Positions 38,545 to 48,314 of a stretch of 64,000 bases of DNA are shown in pieces. Position 1 is the first letter of the stretch, and each line of letters begins with the position of its first letter. The position numbers and the translations under genes are program-made. Below the pieces are notes generated by a model, which made no database searches, had not been told where the DNA came from, and saw nothing but the letters and a program-made list of their open reading frames with translations. The stretch comes from an uncultured Clostridia bacterium (GTDB lineage Bacteria; Bacillota; Clostridia; Oscillospirales; CAG-272): contig CANQMS010000001.1 of the NCBI GenBank assembly GCA_947624995.1, positions 1-64,000 of the forward strand, read 5' to 3'.

Positions 38545-39639
38545 ATGAAATTAGGAATCGTCGGTCTGCCGAACGTCGGCAAAAGCACACTTTTCAACGC
38601 CCTTACCTCCGCCGGCGCAGAATCCGCAAATTATCCGTTCTGCACGATAGAGCCGAACGTGGGCGTCGTTCCCGTTCCGGACGAGCGGCTTGACTGGCTG
38701 GCGCAGCTTTATGAACCGAAGCTTTACACGCCCGCAACGATCGAATTTGTCGACATCGCCGGGCTTGTCCGCGGCGCGTCCCGCGGAGAAGGGCTCGGGA
38801 ACAAATTCCTCTCGCACATCCGCGAATGTGACGCGATAATACATGTCGTCCGCTGCTTTGTGAATGACGATATTGTCCACGTTGAGGGGTCCGTCGACCC
38901 GGTCCGCGATCTTGAAACGATAAATCTCGAGCTCGTTCTTGCGGATATTGAAACGCTTGATCACCGCCTCGACCGCACGCGCAAGCTCGCGAAGGGCAAC
39001 AAATCTCTCGATGCGGAGCTCGATTTTCTCGAGCGCCTCCGCGCCCATCTCTCGGACGGGAAAACGGCGCGTTCGATGGAAATGAACGACGACGAACGGG
39101 ATATTCTCTCCGACATTTCCCTTCTTACCTCAAAGCCTGTCATATATGCCGCAAATATCGACGAAGCGTCCGTATCGGGCGGTTATCTCGAAAACGACGG
39201 CTACAAAAAGCTCGCCGAAATCGCTGAGGCGGAGCACTCGGAGATCATACCGATCTGCGCCGAGATAGAGGCGGAGATCGCGGGGCTTGACAGCGGTGAC
39301 AGGGAGATGTTTCTTTCCGATCTCGGTATCGAGGAGAGCGGTCTCTCGCGCCTCATAAAGAAGAGCTACGCGCTTCTCGGTCTCATCAGCTTTCTGACGG
39401 CGGGACCGAAGGAGGTTCGCGCGTGGACAATAAAGAAAGGCACAAAAGCGCCCGAAGCCGCCGGGAAAATACACAGTGACTTTGAACGCGGATTTATCCG
39501 TGCCGAAATAGTCGCCTTTGACGCTCTTTGCGAATGCGGGAACATGAACGTCGCGAGAGAGCGCGGACTTATAAGGAGCGAGGGCAAGGATTACGTCATG
39601 CAGGACGGAGACGTTACGCTGTTTCGATTCAATGTATAA
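38545..39639 (+). CDS. ychF: Redox-regulated ATPase YchF
   Basis: GIVGLPNVGKSTLFNALT, NYPFCTIEPNVGVVPVPD, C-terminal TGS-like domain. Confidence 0.97.
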   Translation: MKLGIVGLPNVGKSTLFNALTSAGAESANYPFCTIEPNVGVVPVPDERLDWLAQLYEPKLYTPATIEFVDIAGLVRGASRGEGLGNKFLSHIRECDAIIHVVRCFVNDDIVHVEGSVDPVRDLETINLELVLADIETLDHRLDRTRKLAKGNKSLDAELDFLERLRAHLSDGKTARSMEMNDDERDILSDISLLTSKPVIYAANIDEASVSGGYLENDGYKKLAEIAEAEHSEIIPICAEIEAEIAGLDSGDREMFLSDLGIEESGLSRLIKKSYALLGLISFLTAGPKEVRAWTIKKGTKAPEAAGKIHSDFERGFIRAEIVAFDALCECGNMNVARERGLIRSEGKDYVMQDGDVTLFRFNV

Positions 39640-39643
39640 ACGT

Positions 39644-39687
39644 AAAAAATATGTGGGGCGCCGAAAGGGCGCCCCACATATTTTTAT
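39644..39687. terminator. Bidirectional terminator
   Basis: AAAAAATATGTGGGGCGCC-GAAA-GGGCGCCCCACATATTTTTAT. Confidence 0.9.
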
Positions 39688-40763
39688 CCGAAGATCTCCG
39701 CTTCGAGCTTTTTTTCCGCCTCCGACACACCGGCAAAATTCATGGCGCTTTTGTATATTTCCTCGATTCTGCCGTGCGTCTTCCCTGCGTCTGAAAGCGA
39801 TATCAGCGCTTCGTCAACTAAGCTGTCGGACGCCTTTTCGGAAAATCTGAGTTTTGCGCGGTCCGCACGAAGAGGCTCATTTTTTATGAATCTGCCGCAG
39901 TTGACGCGGATGTCCCCCGCCTCGTATACATCGTCATCGGCGATTTTTACAAGCACGCCGTCGTCGGGATAGTTTATCGCCTCGAAAAACTCGGGCAAGA
40001 GAGCATCCGGTGCCGCCGTCATGCGGATATTCTGCGATGCGGAGATGCCGTACAGCGTCCGCATATAGAGATAGCCGAAGCCGTGCGTACGGCTGACCGT
40101 CACCGTCGTCTTTGCCGTCCGTTCAAACGTTTCGATGCGCACCTTTCCCATGATCGAATGTGCGGTCAAAAACCTCCTGACCGTGGGACCGTTATCGGCA
40201 TGCCTGATGAGCTGCTTTATAAGTCTGCCTGCCGCAGCCTCCATCTTTTCCGACTCAGCCGCCCTTTCGTATGCACGTATGACGTCGCGCGCAGCGATTC
40301 CGGCGGCGGACAGAAGCCTGTATGCGCGTGCGTATGACTCGGCTTTCTCCGAAAAAAGCGTCTCAAGCTCGCCGCGCTCGCGGCGAAGTACGTCTGCGTC
40401 CCAGAATTCGCCGAGATTTATGATCTCGCCGCAGACGCCGGGATAACGAGGGTCCTGCGAATGAGGCGGCGTTCCGTCTATGACGGCGACACCGAGCGAC
40501 CCGATTATTATCCCGTCAAGCGAGGCAGGGTCGGACGAGCAGAGGAGCGCCTCAAATCCTATACCGTCTCGCTCCGCGCGCGCCGCGAGCGAATCGAGAA
40601 GCGTGCTTTTCCCCGTCCCGGGACCGCCCTTCAATATGTACAGTCTTTTATAATCGTCTTCGTTGTATGCCTCTTTGTAAAGTGAGTAAAATCCGTCCGC
40701 AGAGTTTGCGGAAGCGAAAAAGCCGAGAGCGCCGCGGCGCTTTATAGCGTGATGAAGCTCCAT
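39684..40763 (-). CDS. P-loop ATPase, PRK06851-like family
   Basis: YILKGGPGTGKSTLLDSLA Walker A; 359 aa. Confidence 0.75.
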   Translation of the reverse strand: MELHHAIKRRGALGFFASANSADGFYSLYKEAYNEDDYKRLYILKGGPGTGKSTLLDSLAARAERDGIGFEALLCSSDPASLDGIIIGSLGVAVIDGTPPHSQDPRYPGVCGEIINLGEFWDADVLRRERGELETLFSEKAESYARAYRLLSAAGIAARDVIRAYERAAESEKMEAAAGRLIKQLIRHADNGPTVRRFLTAHSIMGKVRIETFERTAKTTVTVSRTHGFGYLYMRTLYGISASQNIRMTAAPDALLPEFFEAINYPDDGVLVKIADDDVYEAGDIRVNCGRFIKNEPLRADRAKLRFSEKASDSLVDEALISLSDAGKTHGRIEEIYKSAMNFAGVSEAEKKLEAEIFG

Positions 40764-40928
40764 TACCGTACCGTACCTTTCCGGGTATCCGTTTTTTCTG
40801 AAGGCGCGGCAATTTTTTGCTTTTTCGTTTCCACCGTTTCTGCCGACCTTCTCTATCAGTCTATGCGGAAAGGCGTCAAAGTGATAATTTTTTTCGGGGC
40901 TTTTTGTCGATTTTTGTGTCCGATACCG

Positions 40929-40964
40929 AAAAAACGCTCCCGGTCGGAGCCGGGAGCGTTTTAT
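40929..40964 (-). terminator. Hairpin terminator
   Basis: AAAAAACGCTCCCG-GTCGGAGC-CGGGAGCGTTTTATT. Confidence 0.8.
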
Positions 40965-40981
40965 TAAATTTCATTACTTTT

Positions 40982-42949
40982 TCAGTCGTCTGTGTCCTTC
41001 TCAAAATCGAGTATAGTCCCCGTCGCCCCGTCGATCTTGTACTCGTATTCGACATTGCCGACTCTGAACTCGACCTCGTATTCTATACGTCCGTGCTCTT
41101 CTTCACGTTCGACCTTGAGATTCAGGGCGTCGTCCTTTTTCACGCCCGCATGAGACAGCGCAGCCGCTGCCGCAGCCTCTGAGCCGATGTCGACGCTGCC
41201 AGTCTCATTCCCTGCCGCAGGAGTGCCGCCGTGCGCTTCTGTACTGTGCTCGAGTATACTTCCGGTCGCCCCGTCGATCTTGTAATCGTACTCGGTCTTG
41301 CCGACATAGAATTCGACCTCGTATTCGAGCCTTCCGTCGTCGTATTCACGCTTGATGGAAAGACCTGTTATGTCTGCTTCTCCGATGTTTGCGTGCGAGA
41401 GAGCCGCCGCCTTTGCGCGCGCTTCTCCGATATCGTTTACCGTGCTTCCGCTGCTGCCGGTCCCGGACGAGGAGTGGGAGACGTGCGTGTCGGTTTCATA
41501 TGAAAGTATTCCGCCCGTCACGCCATCAACAGTGTAATCGTATTCGGTCGTACCGACGTAGAATTCGACCTCATATTCGAGCCTTCCGTGTTCGTAGTCG
41601 CGCTCTACCTTGATCCTTGAGACGTCAGCCTCGGTCACGCCGGCATGTGCGAACGCCGCGCTCTTCGCTCCTGCCTCTCCGATATCGTTGATATCGTTCG
41701 CGTTCGTGCCTCCGGACGGCACGTTATCCTTGCTCGGCTCCTGATAATTTGTATCCCAATCAAGGACCGCTCCCGTATAGATATCGACTTCATATTCGAA
41801 TTCATAACCGCCGACGAAGAACTCGATATCGTATTTGTTGCCGTCGAGCTTGACCTCCGTATACTCTATCTTCCCGCCGGCAAGATCGGGGAACATGCCC
41901 TTCATGTGCGTTTCGGCAGCCGCTTTCGCGTCGCTCTCGGAGATCGTTTTCGCCGGTGCCGGCGCCTTGCCTCCGATGTCGGGCTTGCCGCCTAGGACTG
42001 CCCCGTCGAACGCGCCGATGATATATTCGTACTCGGTGCCGCCGATCCTGAGCTCGACCTCGTAGTGCGCCGGATCGTTGTCAAATTCCGGGTCGGCTTC
42101 GGCATCGACATCGCCGGTGACGCCGGCGTACTGCCTTGCCGCCTCGATCGCGGCTGCCTTGCCGATCGGAATGCGCGTCTCGGCTGACTTTGACAGCTCC
42201 CACAGCTCCTTGACCGTGAGCTCGGAAAGCTTTTCGAACGCATCGTTTCCGAGTCCTTTTTCGGAGATAATACGGTTTATGAGCGCTTCCTTTCCGGATG
42301 AAATGCCGCTGTCATGCGCCGCCGCGGTGTTGTCGGACGGGACGGCGTTCTGGCTGTAAACGGACGTCTTCGGTGACTGCGCTCTCAGCACCTCGTCTAT
42401 CCAAGAGACAAGCTCCTGCCTGATCCGTGCGCTGCGTGCCTCATCCTTATCCTCGACTGAAACGAGGATCGCGGAGGAGATGCCGTCGAAGTATCCGTGG
42501 CGCAGGAGCGCACCGACGAGCGCGTTCACGGCAACGTCGAGCTTTGCGCCTTCGAGATCTTTTCCGCCGTTCATTTCGGAAAGGACGGTCCTTGCGTCCT
42601 CATTCATGCCTTTGCATGAAAGGACGCGCTCGCTCTTGCTGACAGACAGCTCTATGCTCGGGTTCACGTCGATCGAAACGACGCTCGCCACCGCGATATC
42701 TCTCTGCCATATAAAACCTCCGACGCCTCCGATGACGGCAAGCGCAAGGCAGGCGGCAGCTACCATCGTCCATACTCTTTTTCTTTTTACTGCTGCATTT
42801 ACGTTATTTGTCATCAAAATTCCCCTTTCTTCGATGCCCTCATTGCGGTCTTTGCAATCGGAAATCACGCCTTCGAAGTTATCCGGGGCTGCGTTTTCAA
42901 TGGCTTTTTTTAATCTTTTTTTGATGTTTTTGTCAGTCATTTTCATCAT
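40982..42949 (-). CDS. RsgI-like anti-sigma factor with extracytoplasmic PepSY-like repeats
   Basis: Cytoplasmic N-terminus, one TM, RsgI-N-type VVSIDVNPSIELSVSKSERVLSCKGMN, then five ~60-aa PepSY-like modules (HYEVEL..GG.EYEY.I...G.VL). Confidence 0.82.
   Translation of the reverse strand: MMKMTDKNIKKRLKKAIENAAPDNFEGVISDCKDRNEGIEERGILMTNNVNAAVKRKRVWTMVAAACLALAVIGGVGGFIWQRDIAVASVVSIDVNPSIELSVSKSERVLSCKGMNEDARTVLSEMNGGKDLEGAKLDVAVNALVGALLRHGYFDGISSAILVSVEDKDEARSARIRQELVSWIDEVLRAQSPKTSVYSQNAVPSDNTAAAHDSGISSGKEALINRIISEKGLGNDAFEKLSELTVKELWELSKSAETRIPIGKAAAIEAARQYAGVTGDVDAEADPEFDNDPAHYEVELRIGGTEYEYIIGAFDGAVLGGKPDIGGKAPAPAKTISESDAKAAAETHMKGMFPDLAGGKIEYTEVKLDGNKYDIEFFVGGYEFEYEVDIYTGAVLDWDTNYQEPSKDNVPSGGTNANDINDIGEAGAKSAAFAHAGVTEADVSRIKVERDYEHGRLEYEVEFYVGTTEYDYTVDGVTGGILSYETDTHVSHSSSGTGSSGSTVNDIGEARAKAAALSHANIGEADITGLSIKREYDDGRLEYEVEFYVGKTEYDYKIDGATGSILEHSTEAHGGTPAAGNETGSVDIGSEAAAAAALSHAGVKKDDALNLKVEREEEHGRIEYEVEFRVGNVEYEYKIDGATGTILDFEKDTDD
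40994..42121 (-). repeat. Five tandem PepSY-like protein modules, the last three highly similar
   Basis: LEYEVEFYVGTTEYDYTVDGVTGGIL / LEYEVEFYVGKTEYDYKIDGATGSIL / IEYEVEFRVGNVEYEYKIDGATGTIL. Confidence 0.85.
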
Positions 42950-43511
42950 CCCTCCCGAGTGCTCGGCGCAGCTTCCTCATTGCTCTGCTGTATTTCGACA
43001 GTACGGTCGACAGAGGAAGATCAAGCAGTGCCGCTATTTCGCGGTGTTTCAGACCGGATGTTACGTGAAGCATTATAACGCGTCTTTCATCATCCGAGAG
43101 CGAAGCGAGCGCTTCCTCAAGGACGATGCGGTCCTCCGGCGTCACTCTCGGGCTGTCGGCGGGAACGGTGCACCATTCCTCTTCGCCGAGCGTAGTTTCA
43201 CGGGTGCCGCGGCGTATCTCCATCAGCGAAAGATTTCTCGCTATCGTGAGTATCCACGCCATCGGTGAGCCTACCGAGACATACCGCGGGGAGCAGTCCC
43301 AGATGCGAATGAACGTGTCGTGCGTTATATCCTCCGCGCGGTGCGGGTCCTTCAGATACGAGAGCGCCGTGGCGTACACGGCGCCGCGCGAGTGCTCATA
43401 GAGTTCCGCAAATGCTTCTCTGTCCCCTTTTGCGACGCGCTTCAGCGCGTCATCAAGTCCGCGCCTTTCATCTTGTCCGTCTTTTGCTGTTGCCGCAGAT
43501 AAAATCGACAT
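42933..43511 (-). CDS. ECF-type RNA polymerase sigma factor
   Basis: Sigma-70 region 2 (DPHRAEDITHDTFIRIW) and region 4 (LKHREIAALLDLPLSTVLSKYSRAMRKLR); overlaps the RsgI-like gene. Confidence 0.95.
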   Translation of the reverse strand: MSILSAATAKDGQDERRGLDDALKRVAKGDREAFAELYEHSRGAVYATALSYLKDPHRAEDITHDTFIRIWDCSPRYVSVGSPMAWILTIARNLSLMEIRRGTRETTLGEEEWCTVPADSPRVTPEDRIVLEEALASLSDDERRVIMLHVTSGLKHREIAALLDLPLSTVLSKYSRAMRKLRRALGRDDEND

Positions 43512-43586
43512 GCTTTTGATCTCCTGTCAATAAAGAAATGCGCTATCCTGCAATTTTATCGCATCGGTCGGAAAATTTTTTTATTT

Positions 43587-45740
43587 TCAATAGAGCCCGA
43601 ACAGCCGCAGCAGCTTCTGCCAGAAGTTGAGCTCTTCGGTCTTTACCGGTTCGGTGTTCGCAGTCTCCGCCGCGTGGACCCCGTCCGTTTTTATGACGAA
43701 CTGAACGCTCTTCACGTCGGTATTCGATTCCGAGACGAACGAGGTGATCTCCCCGCCCCTGCCTGTGATCGAACCGATCATGTCATTTATTTTGTCGCCC
43801 ACCTTTGATTCGAGTCCGTCCGTTTCGGTCCTCATCGCGGATGTCCCCGCCTTGAGGGCTTCTGCCCCGTCCTTGACCTGCTTTATCGCATCCGAGAGCG
43901 AGCCGACGCCCTTGTCAAGCTCACCGACGCCGCCGTCAAGCTCGTCTATTCCGTCCGCAAGTGTACCGATACCGGACGAAAGCGTATCCGCGCCCTTGAA
44001 TACCGCCTCCGCGCCATCGCTGAGCGCGCTGCTGCCCGATATGAGATCTTTCGTCCCCGCAGAGAGCATCTTAAAGCCCGCCGAAATGGATGCGACGGCG
44101 AAAGTATAGTCGCCGATCCCGGAGTCTATCTTTTCGTACTCGTCCGCAAGAGTGTTGATCGCGGTGGAAAGAAGTCCCATCTTATAAATGAGCGTTTTCA
44201 GCGTTTCAGCCAGCTCGTTTATGGCTTCGTCAAACTGTGCATAGCTATCCGACAGCGTCTTTGTGCCGTTTACTATCATGTCCATGTTCGAAGCGAGAGA
44301 TGTCAGATACGCGTCTGTTCCGTCGATGTTTGAGTTGTTTGCCTCAAGCAGCTTACATACGCCGCCGAGCTCTTCCGCCTGAGCCTCAAGCTCCGACGTA
44401 TCAAGTCCTGCCGCTTTCATCCCGGCGATCCTGTTTTTCATCTCGGAAATCATTTTGTTCAGTTCTTCGATCGCCGCCGTATTGCTGCGCTTCAGCTCGT
44501 CTATGTCAAGCCCGCGCGAGTTCATTGTAGCGCGGTAAGCGTCGGGACCGATCGCGCCGCGAAGCATGGACGCGCCGGACGCAAGCATATTGATCCCGTT
44601 CTTGAGCTTTGACGACGCTGACGTGAGCTCGTTTATCCGATCCGCAGAAAGCGACACCTCGGACAGCGCCGCCTTTATCTCTCCGAGCGCCGATTTGAAC
44701 TCAGCCGAGCCGTCCGTCAGCGTTGAGGAAGATGCGTCAAGCTCATCGACCGCTTCCTCTATTTGGCCGATGCCGTCCGTAAGGTTTTTGATTCCCTTTT
44801 CAAGCGCAGCCGCGCCGTCATTTACGACAGATGCCCCGTTCTTCAGCGACTTCCCGCCGGCAACGATCTCGTCGGCACCGGATTTCAGGGCTGAGGCGCC
44901 GTCCCTGAGCTCGCCGATGCCGTCGGCGAGCGTCTTGTCGACGCCTTCGCTGAGCTGCGCGGAACCGTCGGCGAGCGCTCCCGCGCCTTCGTCTACGGTC
45001 CCGATCGCGTCGAGCAGACGCCTGATCTCGGCATTAAGCTCCGAATCGTCTATATCGACGGAAATATTGAGCGGGATGCCGTTTATGGAAAAGCCGTCCG
45101 TTTCAAAATCCGTGACGTCTGCGGTTATGGTTATGTCGGCGCCTTTGCCGGGGAGGATTATATATGTAAGCTGCTTGTCGGCTCCGACGTTTGCCACAGT
45201 CGCGCCCTCGGCGGAGATGTTTTCGAACTTCTCCCCGTCAAGCGTTATCGACGCCTGAAGCGCATATCCGTCAAAAAAGGTCCCGCCGCAGGATTCATTT
45301 TCCTTGATCTCCGCCCGTATCTCCAGCTTGCCGCTCTTACCCGCAGCATCAGACGGCGCATATTCCACGCCGTCAAGAAAATACTTGATCGAGATGTTCC
45401 ACGGCATGGTGAAATTCTTGAGCTTGCCTTCGTAATACAGCTTTCCGGAAACGCCTTCCGCGCTTATCTTTCCTCCTGAATAGCTCAGCTTATCCGTTGT
45501 CGTCATATTGCGGATCGACTCGTATTCTCCGTAGTCGACGATCCTGCCTGACTCGGGATCGAATATATTCACGACGTTTATGTCGCGGACCGTGCCGTCC
45601 GCTTCAAGGCTGATATAGACGACCTCCTCCTTCGCTGTGTTAGGCTCCTCCGCGGCGTTTGCCGTCGTCGAAAGGAAGAGCGTCATGAGCATTGCGGCAG
45701 TGAGCGCCGCGGAAAAAACTCTAATGACCGATTTTTTCAT
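43587..45740 (-). CDS. Secreted coiled-coil protein related to YhgE/Pip-type repeats (717 aa)
   Basis: Signal peptide; many LADG/LSDG heptad-like repeats (AGALADGSAQLSEGVDKTLADGIGELRDGASALKSGADEI); C-terminal FWQKLLRLFGLY. Confidence 0.75.
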   Translation of the reverse strand: MKKSVIRVFSAALTAAMLMTLFLSTTANAAEEPNTAKEEVVYISLEADGTVRDINVVNIFDPESGRIVDYGEYESIRNMTTTDKLSYSGGKISAEGVSGKLYYEGKLKNFTMPWNISIKYFLDGVEYAPSDAAGKSGKLEIRAEIKENESCGGTFFDGYALQASITLDGEKFENISAEGATVANVGADKQLTYIILPGKGADITITADVTDFETDGFSINGIPLNISVDIDDSELNAEIRRLLDAIGTVDEGAGALADGSAQLSEGVDKTLADGIGELRDGASALKSGADEIVAGGKSLKNGASVVNDGAAALEKGIKNLTDGIGQIEEAVDELDASSSTLTDGSAEFKSALGEIKAALSEVSLSADRINELTSASSKLKNGINMLASGASMLRGAIGPDAYRATMNSRGLDIDELKRSNTAAIEELNKMISEMKNRIAGMKAAGLDTSELEAQAEELGGVCKLLEANNSNIDGTDAYLTSLASNMDMIVNGTKTLSDSYAQFDEAINELAETLKTLIYKMGLLSTAINTLADEYEKIDSGIGDYTFAVASISAGFKMLSAGTKDLISGSSALSDGAEAVFKGADTLSSGIGTLADGIDELDGGVGELDKGVGSLSDAIKQVKDGAEALKAGTSAMRTETDGLESKVGDKINDMIGSITGRGGEITSFVSESNTDVKSVQFVIKTDGVHAAETANTEPVKTEELNFWQKLLRLFGLY

Positions 45741-47827
45741 TTCATTAGGACCTCCGTTTCATTCGATTCAATGCTTTCACTTTTGTCCCCCGGACGTTTA
45801 ACAACGAGCCCGTCGCATAAGCACAAAAGCCCCGGCAGGACAAGGAAGACTATGAGGAGCGAAAAGATCGCGCCCCTGCCTATGAATATACCGAGCTGCG
45901 CCAAAAGCCTGTTCGTCGAAATAAATCCGAGCAGAAGCCCGACGACCGTCAGCGCGCTGCCCGACGTAAGTATAGACACCGTAACGTCCGAGACCGTTTT
46001 TGAGACGGCGTCCCATTTGTCGAGCGTCTGTCTGTTTTCACGGTATCTGTCCGTCATCAGGATAGCATAGTCAACGGTCGAGCCGAGCTGGATCGTACTG
46101 ATTATAAGATACGCGATATAAAATATGCTCTCGCCAGAAAAATACGGCACGGCAAGGTTAATCCATATCGCCGTCTCTATCGAGAGGACGAGTATGACCG
46201 GGAGGACGACCGAACGCATCGTCAGGATCAGTATCACGAACACGGCGGCGATTGCAAGAAGATTTATTTTAAAAAGGTCAGAGGTGACCGTCTCCTTCAG
46301 GTCGAACGTGCTGACGCCCTGACCGGCAAGGTAATATTCTCCGGGATAATACTTCTCCGCGATTGCACGTACCTTTTCAACGAGCGAAAATGTTTCTTCG
46401 CTCTCTGCGGAGAGGTCGGTGGAGATGACCATGCGGCTGTAATTCGGCGAGATGAGCTGCGACAGTGTGTCCGCGTCGAGATACTCTGTCGGGATCTGTG
46501 CGCCGACAGTGTCGACGTACGAAATGATGCCGGTGACATGCGGGAGCGAGTGAAGCTCGCGCGAAAGCGCGGTCTCCGTCGGCATACTTCCGTTCGGAAC
46601 GAGCATGACCATAGTGTCGCTCTGACCGAAGACATCATCCACCGCTATCGCGTCCGCTCCCGCCTGCGTCTTTTCTCCGAGGATGTGCGACGCGCCGTAG
46701 AGGTACGAGTTTGAATTCGATGCGAGGAATGCCGGAACAAGCACGATGGCAAAGATTACCGTCATCGGCAGCGTGACGCGGCGCACGAATTTGCCGACGC
46801 CGTGCAGCCCGGGCGTAAACGGCTTATGAGAGAGCTTATCAGTCAGCGGGATGAGCGCAAGTATAAACGCAGGCGTGAAAACAAACACGGTCACAAGGCT
46901 GATTGCGACGCCCTTTGCAAGTGCGAGACCGAGGTCGGGTCCGATCCGGAACTGCATAAGGACGAGCGCTAAAAAGCCGATGACGGTTGTCAAACCGCTC
47001 GAAAGGATCGAAGACGTTGACCTGCACAGCGCGTCTGTCATTGCGTCGTCCGTGCTGACGTTCTCACGGCGGCACTCGTCGAAGCGGTGCAGAAGGAAGA
47101 CGGAATAATCGAGGGAAACGGCGAGCTGCAAAATCGAACCCGCGGCGTTCGTAACAAATGATATTTCGCCGAAGATGATGTTCGTCCCGCCGTTTATGAC
47201 GATTGCAACGCCGAGACCGCCGAGCACGATCAGCGGATCGAGCCATGAATATGTAGTAAGCACGAGTACGACGAGCACGAACAGCACAGCGAAAGCCGCT
47301 ATCTTTGAAATCTCGGCGACGGTGCCCGTCGTTGTTGCGGCGATCGAGACCGAACTGCCCGTCATAGCGTTACCGTCGCCTATGAGCTCACGTATGGACT
47401 CGGTCGCGGGAATGTAATATTCCTCCTCGATCGTAACGGTGAAAAGCGCCGTGCCGTCACGGTAATACGAACGGACGGTGTCCTCGTCGAGTGTTGACAT
47501 CGGCGCCCTTATGTCTGCCGCGTCGTCGAGCCAGCTTACCGATGTGACGCCCTCGACCTTTTTCAGCTCTTCTTTGATATTGAGCGCTTCGGGGACGGTG
47601 ATGTCGCGGACCATGACGCGAGTGTTCGGGATCCCGCCCTTGAATTCCTCTGTCATTTTCGAGATCGAAACGGTCGAAGGCGTGTCCTTCGGCAGGTAGT
47701 CGTTGATATCGTAATTGACAGATACGAGCCTGCCGAGGATCAGGCAGAGGACAAATATCGGGACAAATACGGCGAGCACGACGTATTTGTTCTTTACGAT
47801 AAACGAATAAAACCTTCTCATCTTCAT
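45737..47827 (-). CDS. MMPL/RND-family membrane transporter
   Basis: About 12 TMs in two halves, LDYSVFLLHRFDECRRE and VDYAILMTDRYRENR. Confidence 0.92.
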   Translation of the reverse strand: MKMRRFYSFIVKNKYVVLAVFVPIFVLCLILGRLVSVNYDINDYLPKDTPSTVSISKMTEEFKGGIPNTRVMVRDITVPEALNIKEELKKVEGVTSVSWLDDAADIRAPMSTLDEDTVRSYYRDGTALFTVTIEEEYYIPATESIRELIGDGNAMTGSSVSIAATTTGTVAEISKIAAFAVLFVLVVLVLTTYSWLDPLIVLGGLGVAIVINGGTNIIFGEISFVTNAAGSILQLAVSLDYSVFLLHRFDECRRENVSTDDAMTDALCRSTSSILSSGLTTVIGFLALVLMQFRIGPDLGLALAKGVAISLVTVFVFTPAFILALIPLTDKLSHKPFTPGLHGVGKFVRRVTLPMTVIFAIVLVPAFLASNSNSYLYGASHILGEKTQAGADAIAVDDVFGQSDTMVMLVPNGSMPTETALSRELHSLPHVTGIISYVDTVGAQIPTEYLDADTLSQLISPNYSRMVISTDLSAESEETFSLVEKVRAIAEKYYPGEYYLAGQGVSTFDLKETVTSDLFKINLLAIAAVFVILILTMRSVVLPVILVLSIETAIWINLAVPYFSGESIFYIAYLIISTIQLGSTVDYAILMTDRYRENRQTLDKWDAVSKTVSDVTVSILTSGSALTVVGLLLGFISTNRLLAQLGIFIGRGAIFSLLIVFLVLPGLLCLCDGLVVKRPGDKSESIESNETEVLMK

Positions 47828-47831
47828 GTCT

Positions 47832-48128
47832 TTATGCCGTTGCTTCTCCTGTCACGGTAAAAGTGTGATTTGCCGCGACAACCTTCAGTTCGACAGACGA
47901 ATCGTTTATCGTCCCCGAAGCCGTGTATTTTACCGTACGCATAAGTGTTACGATGTTTCCGGATATAATACAGTTCCCATCCGCGTCGATGACGCCGTGA
48001 AACGGCTCGCTGTGATCCATGATCTCGAGCTCCCCTGTCACGACGCCGTTTTCGGCATTAACGATGAGGAAACCGTGTTTTTTGCCTATCGGCGTTCTCA
48101 TAGAGATGTCATATCGCTTGCAGTCCAT
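47832..48128 (-). CDS. Small hypothetical protein (98 aa) in the MMPL operon
   Basis: ORF abuts mmpL start; predicted beta-rich sequence. Confidence 0.6.
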   Translation of the reverse strand: MDCKRYDISMRTPIGKKHGFLIVNAENGVVTGELEIMDHSEPFHGVIDADGNCIISGNIVTLMRTVKYTASGTINDSSVELKVVAANHTFTVTGEATA

Positions 48129-48266
48129 ACATTGCCTCCTTTATATTATTTATTTTACACCCACCCGTCCGTGATTTGAACGGACAAATAACGCAAAATG
48201 GGTAATTAACGGACAAAGGGACGTATCTGACGGAGAAATATGCCCCATAAATGTCCGAAATTGCTC

Positions 48267-48294
48267 TTGAATTCTTTCGGATACGGTGTATAAT
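48267..48294 (+). promoter_or_regulatory. Sigma-A-like promoter of the TetR gene
   Basis: TTGAAT-16 nt-TATAAT, about 21 nt upstream of the start codon. Confidence 0.55.
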
Positions 48295-48314
48295 GTTATA
48301 CGGAGGCGAAAGGA

